A stretch of DNA of 8,623 bases from the NCBI GenBank assembly GCA_945901835.1, contig CAMDMH010000099.1, forward strand, positions 1 through 8,623, written 5' to 3'. The notes beneath the pieces were generated by a model, which did not search any database, was not told where the DNA came from, and saw nothing but the letters and a program-made list of their open reading frames with translations. Source of the stretch: Devosia equisanguinis. Lineage in GTDB: Bacteria; Pseudomonadota; Alphaproteobacteria; Rhizobiales; Hyphomicrobiaceae. The translations under genes were made by a program, and so were the position numbers. Within the stretch, counting starts at the first letter, position 1, and every line of letters begins with the position of its first letter. This document shows, one piece after another, positions 1 to 6,083 of this stretch.

Positions 1-1
1 T

Positions 2-424
2 ATCGCGGGATACAAGGCGATCAACACGCTCGACTCGATGATCGGCCATCGCACGCCCCGGCACGAGGCGTTCGGCTGGGCCGCTGCACGCATCGACGAT
101 GTGGCGAACTTGATCCCGGCGCGAGCGACGGGGCTGTTGTTCGCGATCGTGTCCGGACGCTTGGCGCCAGCAATGTCTGCCATGTTCCATGACGCGCATC
201 TGCACCGCTCGCCCAATGCAGGCTGGCCCGAGGCCGCGATGGCAGGTGCCCTCGGCGTTCGTCTGTCAGGTCCGCGGGCTTACGCCGGGCGCATGTCCGA
301 CGAGCCTTGGCTGAATGGAGCAGCGCCTGATCCCGACCACACCGACATCTTGCGGGGACTGGCGATCTACCGGCGGGCCATGGCGGCTGTGGCGATAGTC
401 CTGCTGGCGCTGGCAATGGTGTAA
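2..424 (+). CDS. cobD: Adenosylcobinamide-phosphate synthase CobD/CbiB, C-terminal part (5' end outside window)
   Basis: The frame is open from base 2 and gives 140 codons before a TAA stop; the start lies upstream of the window. The enzyme is a membrane protein that joins the aminopropanol (phosphate) side chain to adenosylcobyric acid, giving adenosylcobinamide (phosphate). Typical CbiB sequence is visible: YKAINTLDSMIGHR at the window start, then FGWAAARIDDVANLIPARAT, then HRSPNAGWPEAAMAGALG, and a short hydrophobic tail (AAVAIVLLALAMV) that fits the C-terminal membrane helix of the family. Full-length relatives are about 300-330 residues, so a little under half is present. The stop is 10 nt before the ATG of cobC, whose product makes the linker this enzyme uses, so the two are very likely co-transcribed. 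The symbol follows the Pseudomonas denitrificans scheme; Salmonella calls it CbiB, and Salmonella CobD is a different enzyme. Confidence 0.95.
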   Translation: MAGYKAINTLDSMIGHRTPRHEAFGWAAARIDDVANLIPARATGLLFAIVSGRLAPAMSAMFHDAHLHRSPNAGWPEAAMAGALGVRLSGPRAYAGRMSDEPWLNGAAPDPDHTDILRGLAIYRRAMAAVAIVLLALAMV

Positions 425-428
425 GAGA
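423..428 (+). promoter_or_regulatory. Ribosome binding site of cobC
   Basis: The purine stretch AAGAGA overlaps the cobD stop codon and lies 6 nt before the ATG at 435. It supports ATG 435 over the in-frame TTG at 429, which would have no room for a ribosome binding site. Confidence 0.55.
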
Positions 429-434
429 TTGCCG

Positions 435-1412
435 ATGAACCAACAGATCCGCGACCACGGCGGCGACATCGATTTGGGCATGGCGCGCTACGGCGGGCTC
501 CCGGATCAGTGGATCGACCTCTCGACCGGCATCAATCGCATGCCGTATCGCGTTCCGTCTCTGCCAATCGAGGCCTGGACCAGCCTCCCGACTAAGGCCG
601 CGCAAGCGCGTCTCCTACAGGTCGCCGGCGCCGCCTATAGAACGGATGCGCCGATGCTGGCCGTGGCAGGCGCACAGGCGGCGATCCAGATGATCCCCCA
701 GCTTGGCCGTCCCGGCTGCGCAAGGGTTCTTTCACCCACCTACAACGAGCATGCCGCAAGCCTCGCGGCCGCGGGTTGGACCGCAGAGGAGGTCGGCAGC
801 CTCGATGCGCTGGAAGGCGCCGATCTCGCAGTCGTAGTGAACCCCAACAATCCCGATGGCAGGATCCATTCGCCCGACGAGATCATGGGATTGGCCGGGA
901 AAGTCGGCCGGCTGGTGGTCGACGAGAGCTTCGTCGATCCGGTCCCGCGGTTCTCGGTCGCGCCCATGGCAGGCAAGGCTGGACTGCTGGTGCTGCGCTC
1001 GTTTGGCAAGTTCTACGGGCTAGCCGGGATCAGGCTCGGCTTCGTCGTGGGAGCCGCCGGGGATATCGCAAATCTCGCGGAAATGGCTGGACCGTGGCCT
1101 GTCGCAGGTCCGGCGATAGCCGTGGGCACAATGGCACTGGCCGACCACGAATGGGCGCGAATGACGGCGCTGCGTTTGGGGACCGAGGCTCAACGGATCG
1201 ATGCTCTGACCACGCGGGCAGGCTGGCGCCTTGTCGGCGGATGCGCCCTGTTCCGCCTCTACGGCACGCCCGACGCGATCGCGGCACAAGACAAGCTCGC
1301 CCGCTTCCGCATCTGGTCACGCATATTTCCCCATTCTGCGCATTGGCTGCGGCTTGGATTGCCCGGAAGTCCGGCCGAATGGGAGCGCCTCGCGGGCGCA
1401 TTGAACTGCTGA
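435..1412 (+). CDS. cobC: Threonine-phosphate decarboxylase CobC (PLP-dependent)
   Basis: This 325-residue protein has the class I/II aminotransferase fold and resembles L-threonine-O-3-phosphate decarboxylase, which makes (R)-1-amino-2-propanol phosphate, the linker of the B12 nucleotide loop. The N-terminus has the family pattern HGGDIDLGMARYGG followed by WIDLSTGIN. NPNNPDGR starts at residue 136, the PLP-nitrogen-binding aspartate is probably D163 in VVDESFVDP, and the Schiff-base lysine is K192 in RSFGKFYGLAGIRLGF. The length is normal for the family. I chose ATG 435 because a purine-rich site sits 6 nt upstream; an in-frame TTG at 429 would add two residues. The gene lies between cobD, the next enzyme for its product, and bluB, and its TGA stop shares one base with a possible bluB ATG. 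A histidinol-phosphate aminotransferase is the main alternative for this fold, but the start motif and neighbours argue against it. Confidence 0.93.
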   Translation: MNQQIRDHGGDIDLGMARYGGLPDQWIDLSTGINRMPYRVPSLPIEAWTSLPTKAAQARLLQVAGAAYRTDAPMLAVAGAQAAIQMIPQLGRPGCARVLSPTYNEHAASLAAAGWTAEEVGSLDALEGADLAVVVNPNNPDGRIHSPDEIMGLAGKVGRLVVDESFVDPVPRFSVAPMAGKAGLLVLRSFGKFYGLAGIRLGFVVGAAGDIANLAEMAGPWPVAGPAIAVGTMALADHEWARMTALRLGTEAQRIDALTTRAGWRLVGGCALFRLYGTPDAIAAQDKLARFRIWSRIFPHSAHWLRLGLPGSPAEWERLAGALNC

Positions 1413-2047
1413 TGGAAGCCGGGATGGTGTTTACCCAAGCCGATGCGGAAACGCTGCAGCATATCTTGCGCTGGCGGCGAGATGTGCGCCACTTCAGGCC
1501 AGATCCTGTGGACGAAGCGGTGCTGGAACGCCTGCGCGCGGCGATGGACTACGTACCCTCGGTCGGCAATTCGCGGCCATGGCGCGTCATTCGCGTCACC
1601 GACAAGGCCTTGCGCGATACTGTCCGCGCCGATTTTCTGCGTTGCAATGCCGAAGCAGCCGCCAGCTATCCCCCGGAGCTGCGTGCGGCATACCTGGCGC
1701 TGAAGCTCGCGGGGCTCGATCGTGCTCCAGTGCAATTGGCCATCTTCACCTCGATCGATCCCGCCGAGGGCCACGGGCTCGGCCGACAGACGCTGCCACA
1801 GACGCTGCGCCAGTCGACCGCCATGGCGGTCCACACGCTGTGGCTCGCAGCGCGGGTGGAAAACCTCGGGCTCGGCCTCGTGTCGATCCTCGATCCAAGC
1901 GCGATGGAACGGCTGTTTGCCGTCCCCCCGGAGTGGGAGTGGGCCACCTACATCTGCTTGGGCCATCCCGAGCAGAGCGACGACACCCCGCTCCTGCATC
2001 GTGCCGGATGGCAAGACAACACGCGTACCGTTTGGGAAGAGCGCTGA
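1412..2047 (+). CDS. bluB: 5,6-dimethylbenzimidazole synthase BluB
   Basis: BluB is a nitroreductase-fold flavoenzyme that uses oxygen to break down FMNH2 into 5,6-dimethylbenzimidazole, the lower ligand of cobalamin. From ATG 1412 the protein is 211 residues, close to known BluB proteins. Visible hallmarks are LRWRRDVRHF (residues 19-28), SVGNSRPWR (50-58) and LGLGLVSILDP near residue 158. In Sinorhizobium BluB, Asp32 and Ser167 are important for catalysis; by motif these probably correspond to D24 and S158 here, though I have not aligned them. The start is uncertain: ATG 1412 shares its A with the cobC stop (TGATG), whereas ATG 1424 has GGAAG five bases upstream and would give 207 residues. 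The reading frame happens to stay open back to 776 inside cobC, but that stretch is not BluB. No further gene follows on this strand before the convergent cobQ end. A plain nitroreductase is unlikely given the WRRDVR motif. Confidence 0.94.
   Translation: MEAGMVFTQADAETLQHILRWRRDVRHFRPDPVDEAVLERLRAAMDYVPSVGNSRPWRVIRVTDKALRDTVRADFLRCNAEAAASYPPELRAAYLALKLAGLDRAPVQLAIFTSIDPAEGHGLGRQTLPQTLRQSTAMAVHTLWLAARVENLGLGLVSILDPSAMERLFAVPPEWEWATYICLGHPEQSDDTPLLHRAGWQDNTRTVWEER
1414..1418 (+). promoter_or_regulatory. Possible ribosome binding site for an alternative bluB start
   Basis: GGAAG lies 5 nt before ATG 1424 and inside the longer bluB reading. It favours 1424 as the real start, while the TGATG overlap favours translational coupling at 1412. 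The sequence alone does not settle it. Confidence 0.35.
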
Positions 2048-2205
2048 GGCCGGCGAAGCGGCACGGTGGCGGCATAGGCTGGGTAAAGCGGAGCACGACC
2101 CTGCTGGGTAATACTTTATGCGGATGCCGGTTCGCGCTGAAATGCTCGACCGAGCCTACATAAAGACGGTGTGGAGGCGCAGGCGCTCCTTGGCAATCGC
2201 TCGCG
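2048..2205. other. Convergent intergenic gap between bluB and cobQ
   Basis: No gene or convincing terminator is visible in these 158 bp. The 9-mer GCTGGGTAA occurs twice as a direct repeat (2078-2086 and 2103-2111). Small inverted repeats (ACCC/GGGT at 2098-2109, GCTC/GAGC at 2144-2155, and a bulged GGAG/CTCC stem at about 2172-2188) are too weak, and lack T-tracts, to be called terminators. Confidence 0.5.
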
Positions 2206-3651
2206 TCACCGCGCCAGCGCCAGAAGACCCGCCACATCCACGTGCGCTTCGATGTGCGCGGCTAGCGCGTCGAGCGTCGTCTCGATTGCATCGGTATAGG
2301 CGAGCGTGGAGGTTTCGGCGCCGAGGTACCGAAGGAATGCTGAGCGAAACGTATCGCTGGCGAACATGCCGTGGAGGTAGCTGCCCATGATCCGGCCATC
2401 GCGCGAGATCGCACCTTCGGGCTCGCCGCGCACGCGTGCGAAGGGACGAGAGCGGGCCTCGCCCTCGCTGCGGCCGATGTGAATCTCGTAGCCCTCCATC
2501 GCCTCACCAGTCGCGACGTGCACGGCGCTTACGCGAGATAGGCTCTTTTCCGTGGTCATCGACGTCTCCACGTCGAGCAGCCCGAGGCCGGGCGTCTCGC
2601 CGGCAATGCCTTCGATACCCTGGGGATCTCGCACCACACGGCCCAGCATCTGATAGCCGCCGCATATACCGAGCACGCGACCACCGCGGCGGACGTGCGC
2701 TGCAATGTCGATGTCCCAGCCCTGTGCTCTAGAATAGGCGAGATCGCCCCGCGTCGATTTCGAGCCGGGCAGGATCACCAGATCGATATCACCCGGAAGA
2801 GCCTGCCCCGGTCCGATCATGGTGACGCTCACGCCCGCTTCCTGGCGCAACGGATCGAGGTCGTCGAAATTGGCGATACGGGAGAATGCGAGAACCGCCA
2901 CGCGATACTGGCCGTTCGTTCGCCGCTTCGGCAGGTCTTGCGCGTCCTCGGCGGGAAGTTTCACGGCGTCGGGAAAGTACGGCACCACGCCTAAACCGCG
3001 CCATCCCGTGCGAGCCGCGATCAGCGCGTAGCCGTCGTCGAACAGACGTGGATCGCCGCGGAACTTGTTGACGATGAAGCCGCGTACCATCGCGGCGTCG
3101 GCAGGGGCCAGTACGGCTTGCGTGCCGACGATCTGCGCGATGACGCCGCCGCGATCGATGTCGCCGGCAAGAACGACCGGCACGTCCGCCGCGCGGGCAA
3201 AACCCATATTGGCGATGTCGCCGTCGCGCAGATTGACCTCGGCGGGGCTACCCGCGCCTTCGACGATGATGATCTCGGCGCGTGCTTTCATGCGCGCGAA
3301 GCTCTCCAGCACCGGCGCCATCAGCGCCGGCTTCATCGCTGCGTAGTCACGCGCCTTCACTGTCGCGATGCGCCGCCCATGAACGACGACCTGGGCACCG
3401 GTCTCCGTCTCCGGCTTCAGCAGGACGGGGTTCATGTCGGTGTGTGGCTCGAGGCCGGACGCCAGCGCCTGCAATGCCTGCGCGCGCCCGATCTCACCAC
3501 CGTCGACGGTCACAGCGGCGTTGTTCGACATATTCTGCGGCTTGAAGGGCGCGACGGAAAATCCGCGCCTCAGCGCCGCCCTGCATAGGCCAGCCACGAG
3601 CAGCGACTTGCCCACGTTGGAGCCGGTGCCCTGGATCATCAGAGCCCGCAT
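2206..3651 (-). CDS. cobQ: Cobyric acid synthase CobQ (CbiP)
   Basis: This 481-residue enzyme amidates the b, d, e and g side chains of adenosylcobyrinic acid a,c-diamide, using glutamine and ATP, to give adenosylcobyric acid. The N-terminal synthetase domain starts MRALMIQGTGSNVGKS with the P-loop at residues 8-16, followed by FKPQNMSNN. The C-terminal class I glutamine amidotransferase-like domain carries the nucleophile C330 in VLGICGGYQMLGR and the His of the dyad, H427, in GSYLHGMF. Length and domain order match full-length CobQ of about 480-490 residues. The start is well placed: GGAG inside the end of cobO lies 10 nt upstream, and cobO stops 4 nt before the ATG, so the two form an operon with cobO first. 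CobB (cobyrinate a,c-diamide synthase) is a relative, but MIQGTGSNVGKS and FKPQNMSNN are CobQ features. It ends facing bluB across a 158-bp gap. Confidence 0.97.
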   Translation of the reverse strand: MRALMIQGTGSNVGKSLLVAGLCRAALRRGFSVAPFKPQNMSNNAAVTVDGGEIGRAQALQALASGLEPHTDMNPVLLKPETETGAQVVVHGRRIATVKARDYAAMKPALMAPVLESFARMKARAEIIIVEGAGSPAEVNLRDGDIANMGFARAADVPVVLAGDIDRGGVIAQIVGTQAVLAPADAAMVRGFIVNKFRGDPRLFDDGYALIAARTGWRGLGVVPYFPDAVKLPAEDAQDLPKRRTNGQYRVAVLAFSRIANFDDLDPLRQEAGVSVTMIGPGQALPGDIDLVILPGSKSTRGDLAYSRAQGWDIDIAAHVRRGGRVLGICGGYQMLGRVVRDPQGIEGIAGETPGLGLLDVETSMTTEKSLSRVSAVHVATGEAMEGYEIHIGRSEGEARSRPFARVRGEPEGAISRDGRIMGSYLHGMFASDTFRSAFLRYLGAETSTLAYTDAIETTLDALAAHIEAHVDVAGLLALAR

Positions 3652-3655
3652 GTCA

Positions 3656-4279
3656 TCAGAACTCCACCCCCGGCTGAGCCTTGATGCCCGACCGGAACGG
3701 ATGCTTTATCAAGGTCATCTCGGTCACCAGATCGGCGATGTCGATCAACTCTTGCTTTGCGTTGCGGCCGGTGAGCACGACGTGGGTCAGCGGCGGCTTC
3801 TCGCTCGTCAGGAAGGCAACGACCTCGGCCACATCGAGATAGTCGTAGCGCAGCGCGATGTTGATCTCGTCCAGCAGCACCATTCGAATGGCGGGGTCGC
3901 GGATGAGTGACTTGGCCTTCTCCCATCCGGCGCGCGCAGCCGCGATGTCGCGGGCACGGTCCTGGGTTTCCCAGGTGAAGCCCTCGCCCATCGCGTGGAA
4001 CTGACAAAGATCCGAGAAATGGCCTTCCATCAGCCGGCGCTCTCCGGTGTCCCAGGCCCCCTTGATGAACTGCACGACCGCGCAGGGCATACCGTGCGCG
4101 ATGCACCGCATGATCATGCCGAAGCCCGAGGATGACTTGCCTTTGCCCGCCCCGGTGTGGACGATGATCAGGCCCTTCTCGCCCTCCTTCGTCGCCATTA
4201 TCTTGTCGCGCGCAGCTTTTTTCTTGGCCATCTTTGCGGCGTGGCGGGCGTCTTCGATGGGAGCGCTATCGGGGTCCAT
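3656..4279 (-). CDS. cobO: Cob(I)yrinic acid a,c-diamide adenosyltransferase CobO (BtuR/CobA type)
   Basis: The 207-residue protein transfers the adenosyl group of ATP to the Co(I) of cobyrinic acid a,c-diamide, and probably to salvaged corrinoids. The family pattern is strong: a charged N-terminal stretch (HAAKMAKKKAARDKIMATK), an ATP P-loop HTGAGKGKSSS (residues 41-51), VLLDEINIALRYDYLDVAEV, LTGRNAKQELIDIADLVTEM, and the diagnostic C-terminus GIKAQPGVEF. Its length is typical of alphaproteobacterial CobO. ATG 4279 is preceded by AAAGGA with a 7-nt spacer (plus-strand 4287-4292), which supports the start. It is first of a two-gene operon with cobQ. It is divergent from the riboswitch-led DUF1636-cobW-cobN arm, with only about 50 bp between its ATG and the aptamer. 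No B12 box is visible on its own strand. Confidence 0.97.
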   Translation of the reverse strand: MDPDSAPIEDARHAAKMAKKKAARDKIMATKEGEKGLIIVHTGAGKGKSSSGFGMIMRCIAHGMPCAVVQFIKGAWDTGERRLMEGHFSDLCQFHAMGEGFTWETQDRARDIAAARAGWEKAKSLIRDPAIRMVLLDEINIALRYDYLDVAEVVAFLTSEKPPLTHVVLTGRNAKQELIDIADLVTEMTLIKHPFRSGIKAQPGVEF

Positions 4280-4294
4280 GACGCAATCCTTTGC

Positions 4295-4300
4295 TTGACA
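4295..4300 (+). promoter_or_regulatory. Candidate -35 box for the riboswitch transcript
   Basis: A perfect TTGACA lies about 30 nt upstream of the first aptamer base, the distance expected if transcription starts just before the riboswitch. The matching -10 position (about 4318-4323, CACCAC) is poor, so this is tentative. It also sits only 16 bp from the cobO ATG on the other strand. Confidence 0.35.
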
Positions 4301-4329
4301 CGGGGTTGCGTTTCCCCCACCACGGCTGA

Positions 4330-4521
4330 TGTTGGTTCCTGTCTATGACAGGCGAAGAGGGAATGCGATAGGGGGCGACCCCGAAGCGCTGCCGCCCCCG
4401 CGACCGTGACCGGAAAAGGCGTCCCGAGCCACTGGCCTGCTTCAAGTTTCGAGGCTGTGCTGGGAAGGTGCGGCGACCGTTGGGGAAACCCAGAATCCGC
4501 AAGCCGGGAGACCTGCCAACA
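4330..4521 (+). ncRNA. Cobalamin (adenosylcobalamin-type) riboswitch aptamer
   Basis: This leader RNA should bind a B12 coenzyme and turn down the downstream DUF1636-cobW-cobN operon. Signature elements appear in the right order. The closing stem pairs TGTTGG (4330-4335) with CCAACA (4516-4521). A perfect arm CCTGTC-TAT-GACAGG occupies 4338-4352. AGGGAAT is at 4358-4364. A hairpin GGGG-GCGA-CCCC at 4371-4382 leads into GCTGCC and GCCCCCGCGACCGTGACCGG. GCCACTG is at 4428-4434, GGGAAGG at 4462-4468, AATCCGC at 4494-4500, and the B12 box AGCCGGGAGACCTGCC at 4502-4517. The peripheral region between GCCACTG and GGGAAGG is present, as in the larger class. The orientation is clearly + strand, so cobO on the other strand is not its target. 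Confidence 0.95.
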
Positions 4522-4657
4522 CAATCGACTGAACGGGCGGACGGGGTGTTCCGCAACCGGTTGGCATGCGCGATTCATGTCCTCGGTTGCTGCGCTATCG
4601 GTTCCGCTCCTCTGCTTTGCGGCGTCATTGCCGTATGTTTGCTGCTAGGACCGGCCG
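4522..4657 (+). promoter_or_regulatory. Riboswitch expression platform and leader of the cobalt arm
   Basis: These 136 nt separate the aptamer from the first start codon. There is no run of four or more T residues, so a Rho-independent terminator is unlikely and control of translation is more plausible. The start at 4658 is served by AGGA (4647-4650) with a 7-nt spacer. GTCCT (4579-4583) could pair with AGGAC (4647-4651) and hide that site, but five base pairs alone is weak. The region also holds two short ORFs (4566-4661 and 4577-4648) that I do not call as genes. Confidence 0.5.
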
Positions 4658-5029
4658 ATGACCGTTTCGCTGCATGTCTGCACCACCTGCCGTGCAGGTG
4701 AGCTGGAAGTCGAAGGCACGCCTCGCCCCGGTGCACGCCTGCACGCGGCCCTGGTCGCCGCTGCGCCTCTCGAGACAGCGCCTTCAGAGACGGTGCAAAT
4801 CAAGCCGATCGAATGCCTGTCGGCTTGCTCGCAGGGCTGCTCCGTTTCGCTCAGCGCGCCCGGCCGCTGGTCCTACGTCTATGGCCGCCTTTCGGAGAAC
4901 GACGCTTCCGACATTCTGTCGGGCGCCGCCGCCTACGCGCGCGCGCCGGATGGAATCGTTCCCTGGCGTGAGCGTCCGCTGATCTTCCGCAAGCAGAGCC
5001 TCGCCCGCATTCCTCCGATCGGAGACTGA
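4658..5029 (+). CDS. DUF1636 family predicted metal-binding protein
   Basis: This small 123-residue protein resembles the DUF1636 family (predicted metal-binding proteins often found beside cobW). Its function is not established. It has five cysteines in two groups: C8-x2-C11 near the start (VCTTCR) and C53-x3-C57-x3-C61 (ECLSACSQGCSVSL). A W-S-Y-x-Y-G-R-L segment follows and the C-terminus is basic. The spacing recalls thioredoxin-fold [2Fe-2S] ferredoxins, so it may bind an iron-sulfur cluster or a metal such as cobalt; this is inference. There is no signal peptide or membrane segment, so it is probably cytoplasmic. It is the first gene behind the cobalamin riboswitch and ends one base before the cobW ATG, so it should be repressed by B12 together with cobW and cobN. 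AGGA 7 nt upstream supports ATG 4658. An overlooked role in cobalt delivery or redox support of chelation is the natural guess. Confidence 0.85.
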   Translation: MTVSLHVCTTCRAGELEVEGTPRPGARLHAALVAAAPLETAPSETVQIKPIECLSACSQGCSVSLSAPGRWSYVYGRLSENDASDILSGAAAYARAPDGIVPWRERPLIFRKQSLARIPPIGD

Positions 5030-5030
5030 C

Positions 5031-6077
5031 ATGGCTGATTTGGCAAAGATCCCCGTTACCATCATCACCGGTTTTCTCGGTGCGGGGAAAACGACGCTCA
5101 TCCGCCATTTGATGCGCAACCCGAATGGCCGGCGGCTGGCAATTCTGGTCAACGAGTTCGGCGTCGTCGGCGTCGACGGCGATATCCTGAAATCATGCGC
5201 GGACGAGAGTTGTCCGGCCGAGAACATCGTGGAACTGGCCAACGGCTGCATCTGCTGCACGGTGGCCGACGACTTCATCCCGACGATCGAAGCACTGATG
5301 GCGCTGCCCCGGCGGCCCGATCACATCCTGATCGAGACCTCCGGTCTCGCATTGCCCAAGCCATTGCTGAAGGCGTTCGACTGGCCGGCGATCCGCTCGC
5401 GGATCACGGTCGATGGCGTGATCGCGGTTGCCGACGCAGAGGCGGTGGCGGCAGGCCGGTTTGCGCCGGACGTCGACGCCATCGCGGCGCAGCGGGCGGC
5501 GGACGACAGCGTCGATCACGAAACGCCGCTGTCGGAAGTGTTCGGAGACCAGATCGCCTGCGCCGACATCGTCCTGCTGTCCAAGGCCGATCTTGCGGGC
5601 GAAGCGGGCCTTGCCGCTGCCCGCGCCGTGATCGAGGCCGAAGCCCCGCGCCGGCTGCCGATCCTTGCTATGTCAGAAGGCGTGATCGATCCGCGCGTGA
5701 TCCTGGGTCTCAACGCTGCGGCCGAGACTGATCTGGCGGCGCGGCCCTCGCACCACGATGGGGACGAGGATCACGAGCACGAGGATTTCGACAGCGTCGT
5801 CGTCGACCTGCCGGAAGTGAGCGATCCAGATGCGCTGTCGGAGATGATACGAAAGCTCGCCCGGGAGCAGAACATTCTGCGCGTCAAAGGCTACGTCGCT
5901 GTGACGGGAAAGCCCATGCGCATGCTGGTGCAGGCGGTCGGTGAGCGGGTGCGCAGCCAGTACGACCGGCCATGGGGGGCGGGGCAGCGCGCCTCCCGCC
6001 TGGTCGTCATCGCCGAACGTCATCACATCGACCCGGTCGCGATCCGGGCCACTCTGCGCGCGCCCTTGGGGGCCTGA
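5031..6077 (+). CDS. cobW: CobW, COG0523 P-loop GTPase (cobalt metallochaperone)
   Basis: CobW belongs to the G3E/COG0523 GTPases and is thought to bind GTP and Co(II) and supply cobalt for cobalamin synthesis. The 348-residue protein has Walker A GFLGAGKTT at residues 14-22, VNEFG at 40-44, the metal-binding motif NGCICCTV with C73-I-C75-C76, ETSGLALPKPL, and SKAD at 184-187 in the place of the guanine-specificity NKxD. A His/acid-rich stretch HHDGDEDHEHED begins at residue 241 between the GTPase domain and the CobW C-terminal domain (ILRVKGYVAV...QYDRPW), and could hold metal. ATG 5031 follows the DUF1636 stop by one base, and GGAG lies 6 nt upstream. cobN starts 6 nt after its stop and in the same frame. 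Other COG0523 proteins serve zinc or nitrile hydratase, but the riboswitch and cobN identify this one as CobW. Confidence 0.96.
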   Translation: MADLAKIPVTIITGFLGAGKTTLIRHLMRNPNGRRLAILVNEFGVVGVDGDILKSCADESCPAENIVELANGCICCTVADDFIPTIEALMALPRRPDHILIETSGLALPKPLLKAFDWPAIRSRITVDGVIAVADAEAVAAGRFAPDVDAIAAQRAADDSVDHETPLSEVFGDQIACADIVLLSKADLAGEAGLAAARAVIEAEAPRRLPILAMSEGVIDPRVILGLNAAAETDLAARPSHHDGDEDHEHEDFDSVVVDLPEVSDPDALSEMIRKLAREQNILRVKGYVAVTGKPMRMLVQAVGERVRSQYDRPWGAGQRASRLVVIAERHHIDPVAIRATLRAPLGA

Positions 6078-6083
6078 CCATCG

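Noticed and set aside
776..1411. N-terminal extension of bluB running in frame through cobC for over 200 codons
   Set aside because: The extension is arginine-rich with no family resemblance, overlaps conserved cobC sequence in another frame, and BluB homology begins just after 1412. It is an open frame due to high GC.
1259..2014. 251-codon - strand ORF opposite bluB
   Set aside because: It is antisense to a conserved BluB and has no family pattern; it is a mirror frame of high-GC coding DNA.
2172..2188. GGAGGCGC-AG-GCGCTCC inverted repeat as a terminator for bluB or cobQ
   Set aside because: A perfect stem needs a bulge and leaves a two-base loop, and no T-run follows on either strand.
3118..3588. 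+ strand ORFs opposite cobQ
   Set aside because: They are antisense to conserved CobQ motifs, with no domain and no ribosome binding site of note.
4280..4400. A second cobalamin riboswitch on the - strand for cobO
   Set aside because: No B12 box or GCCACTG-like element is seen on the - strand; all signature elements read on the + strand.
4406..4701. + strand ORFs of 77-80 codons running through the riboswitch
   Set aside because: Their codons are the conserved aptamer bases, so the structure of the RNA explains the sequence. Only the short 3' ORFs outside the aptamer are kept, as a low-interest finding.
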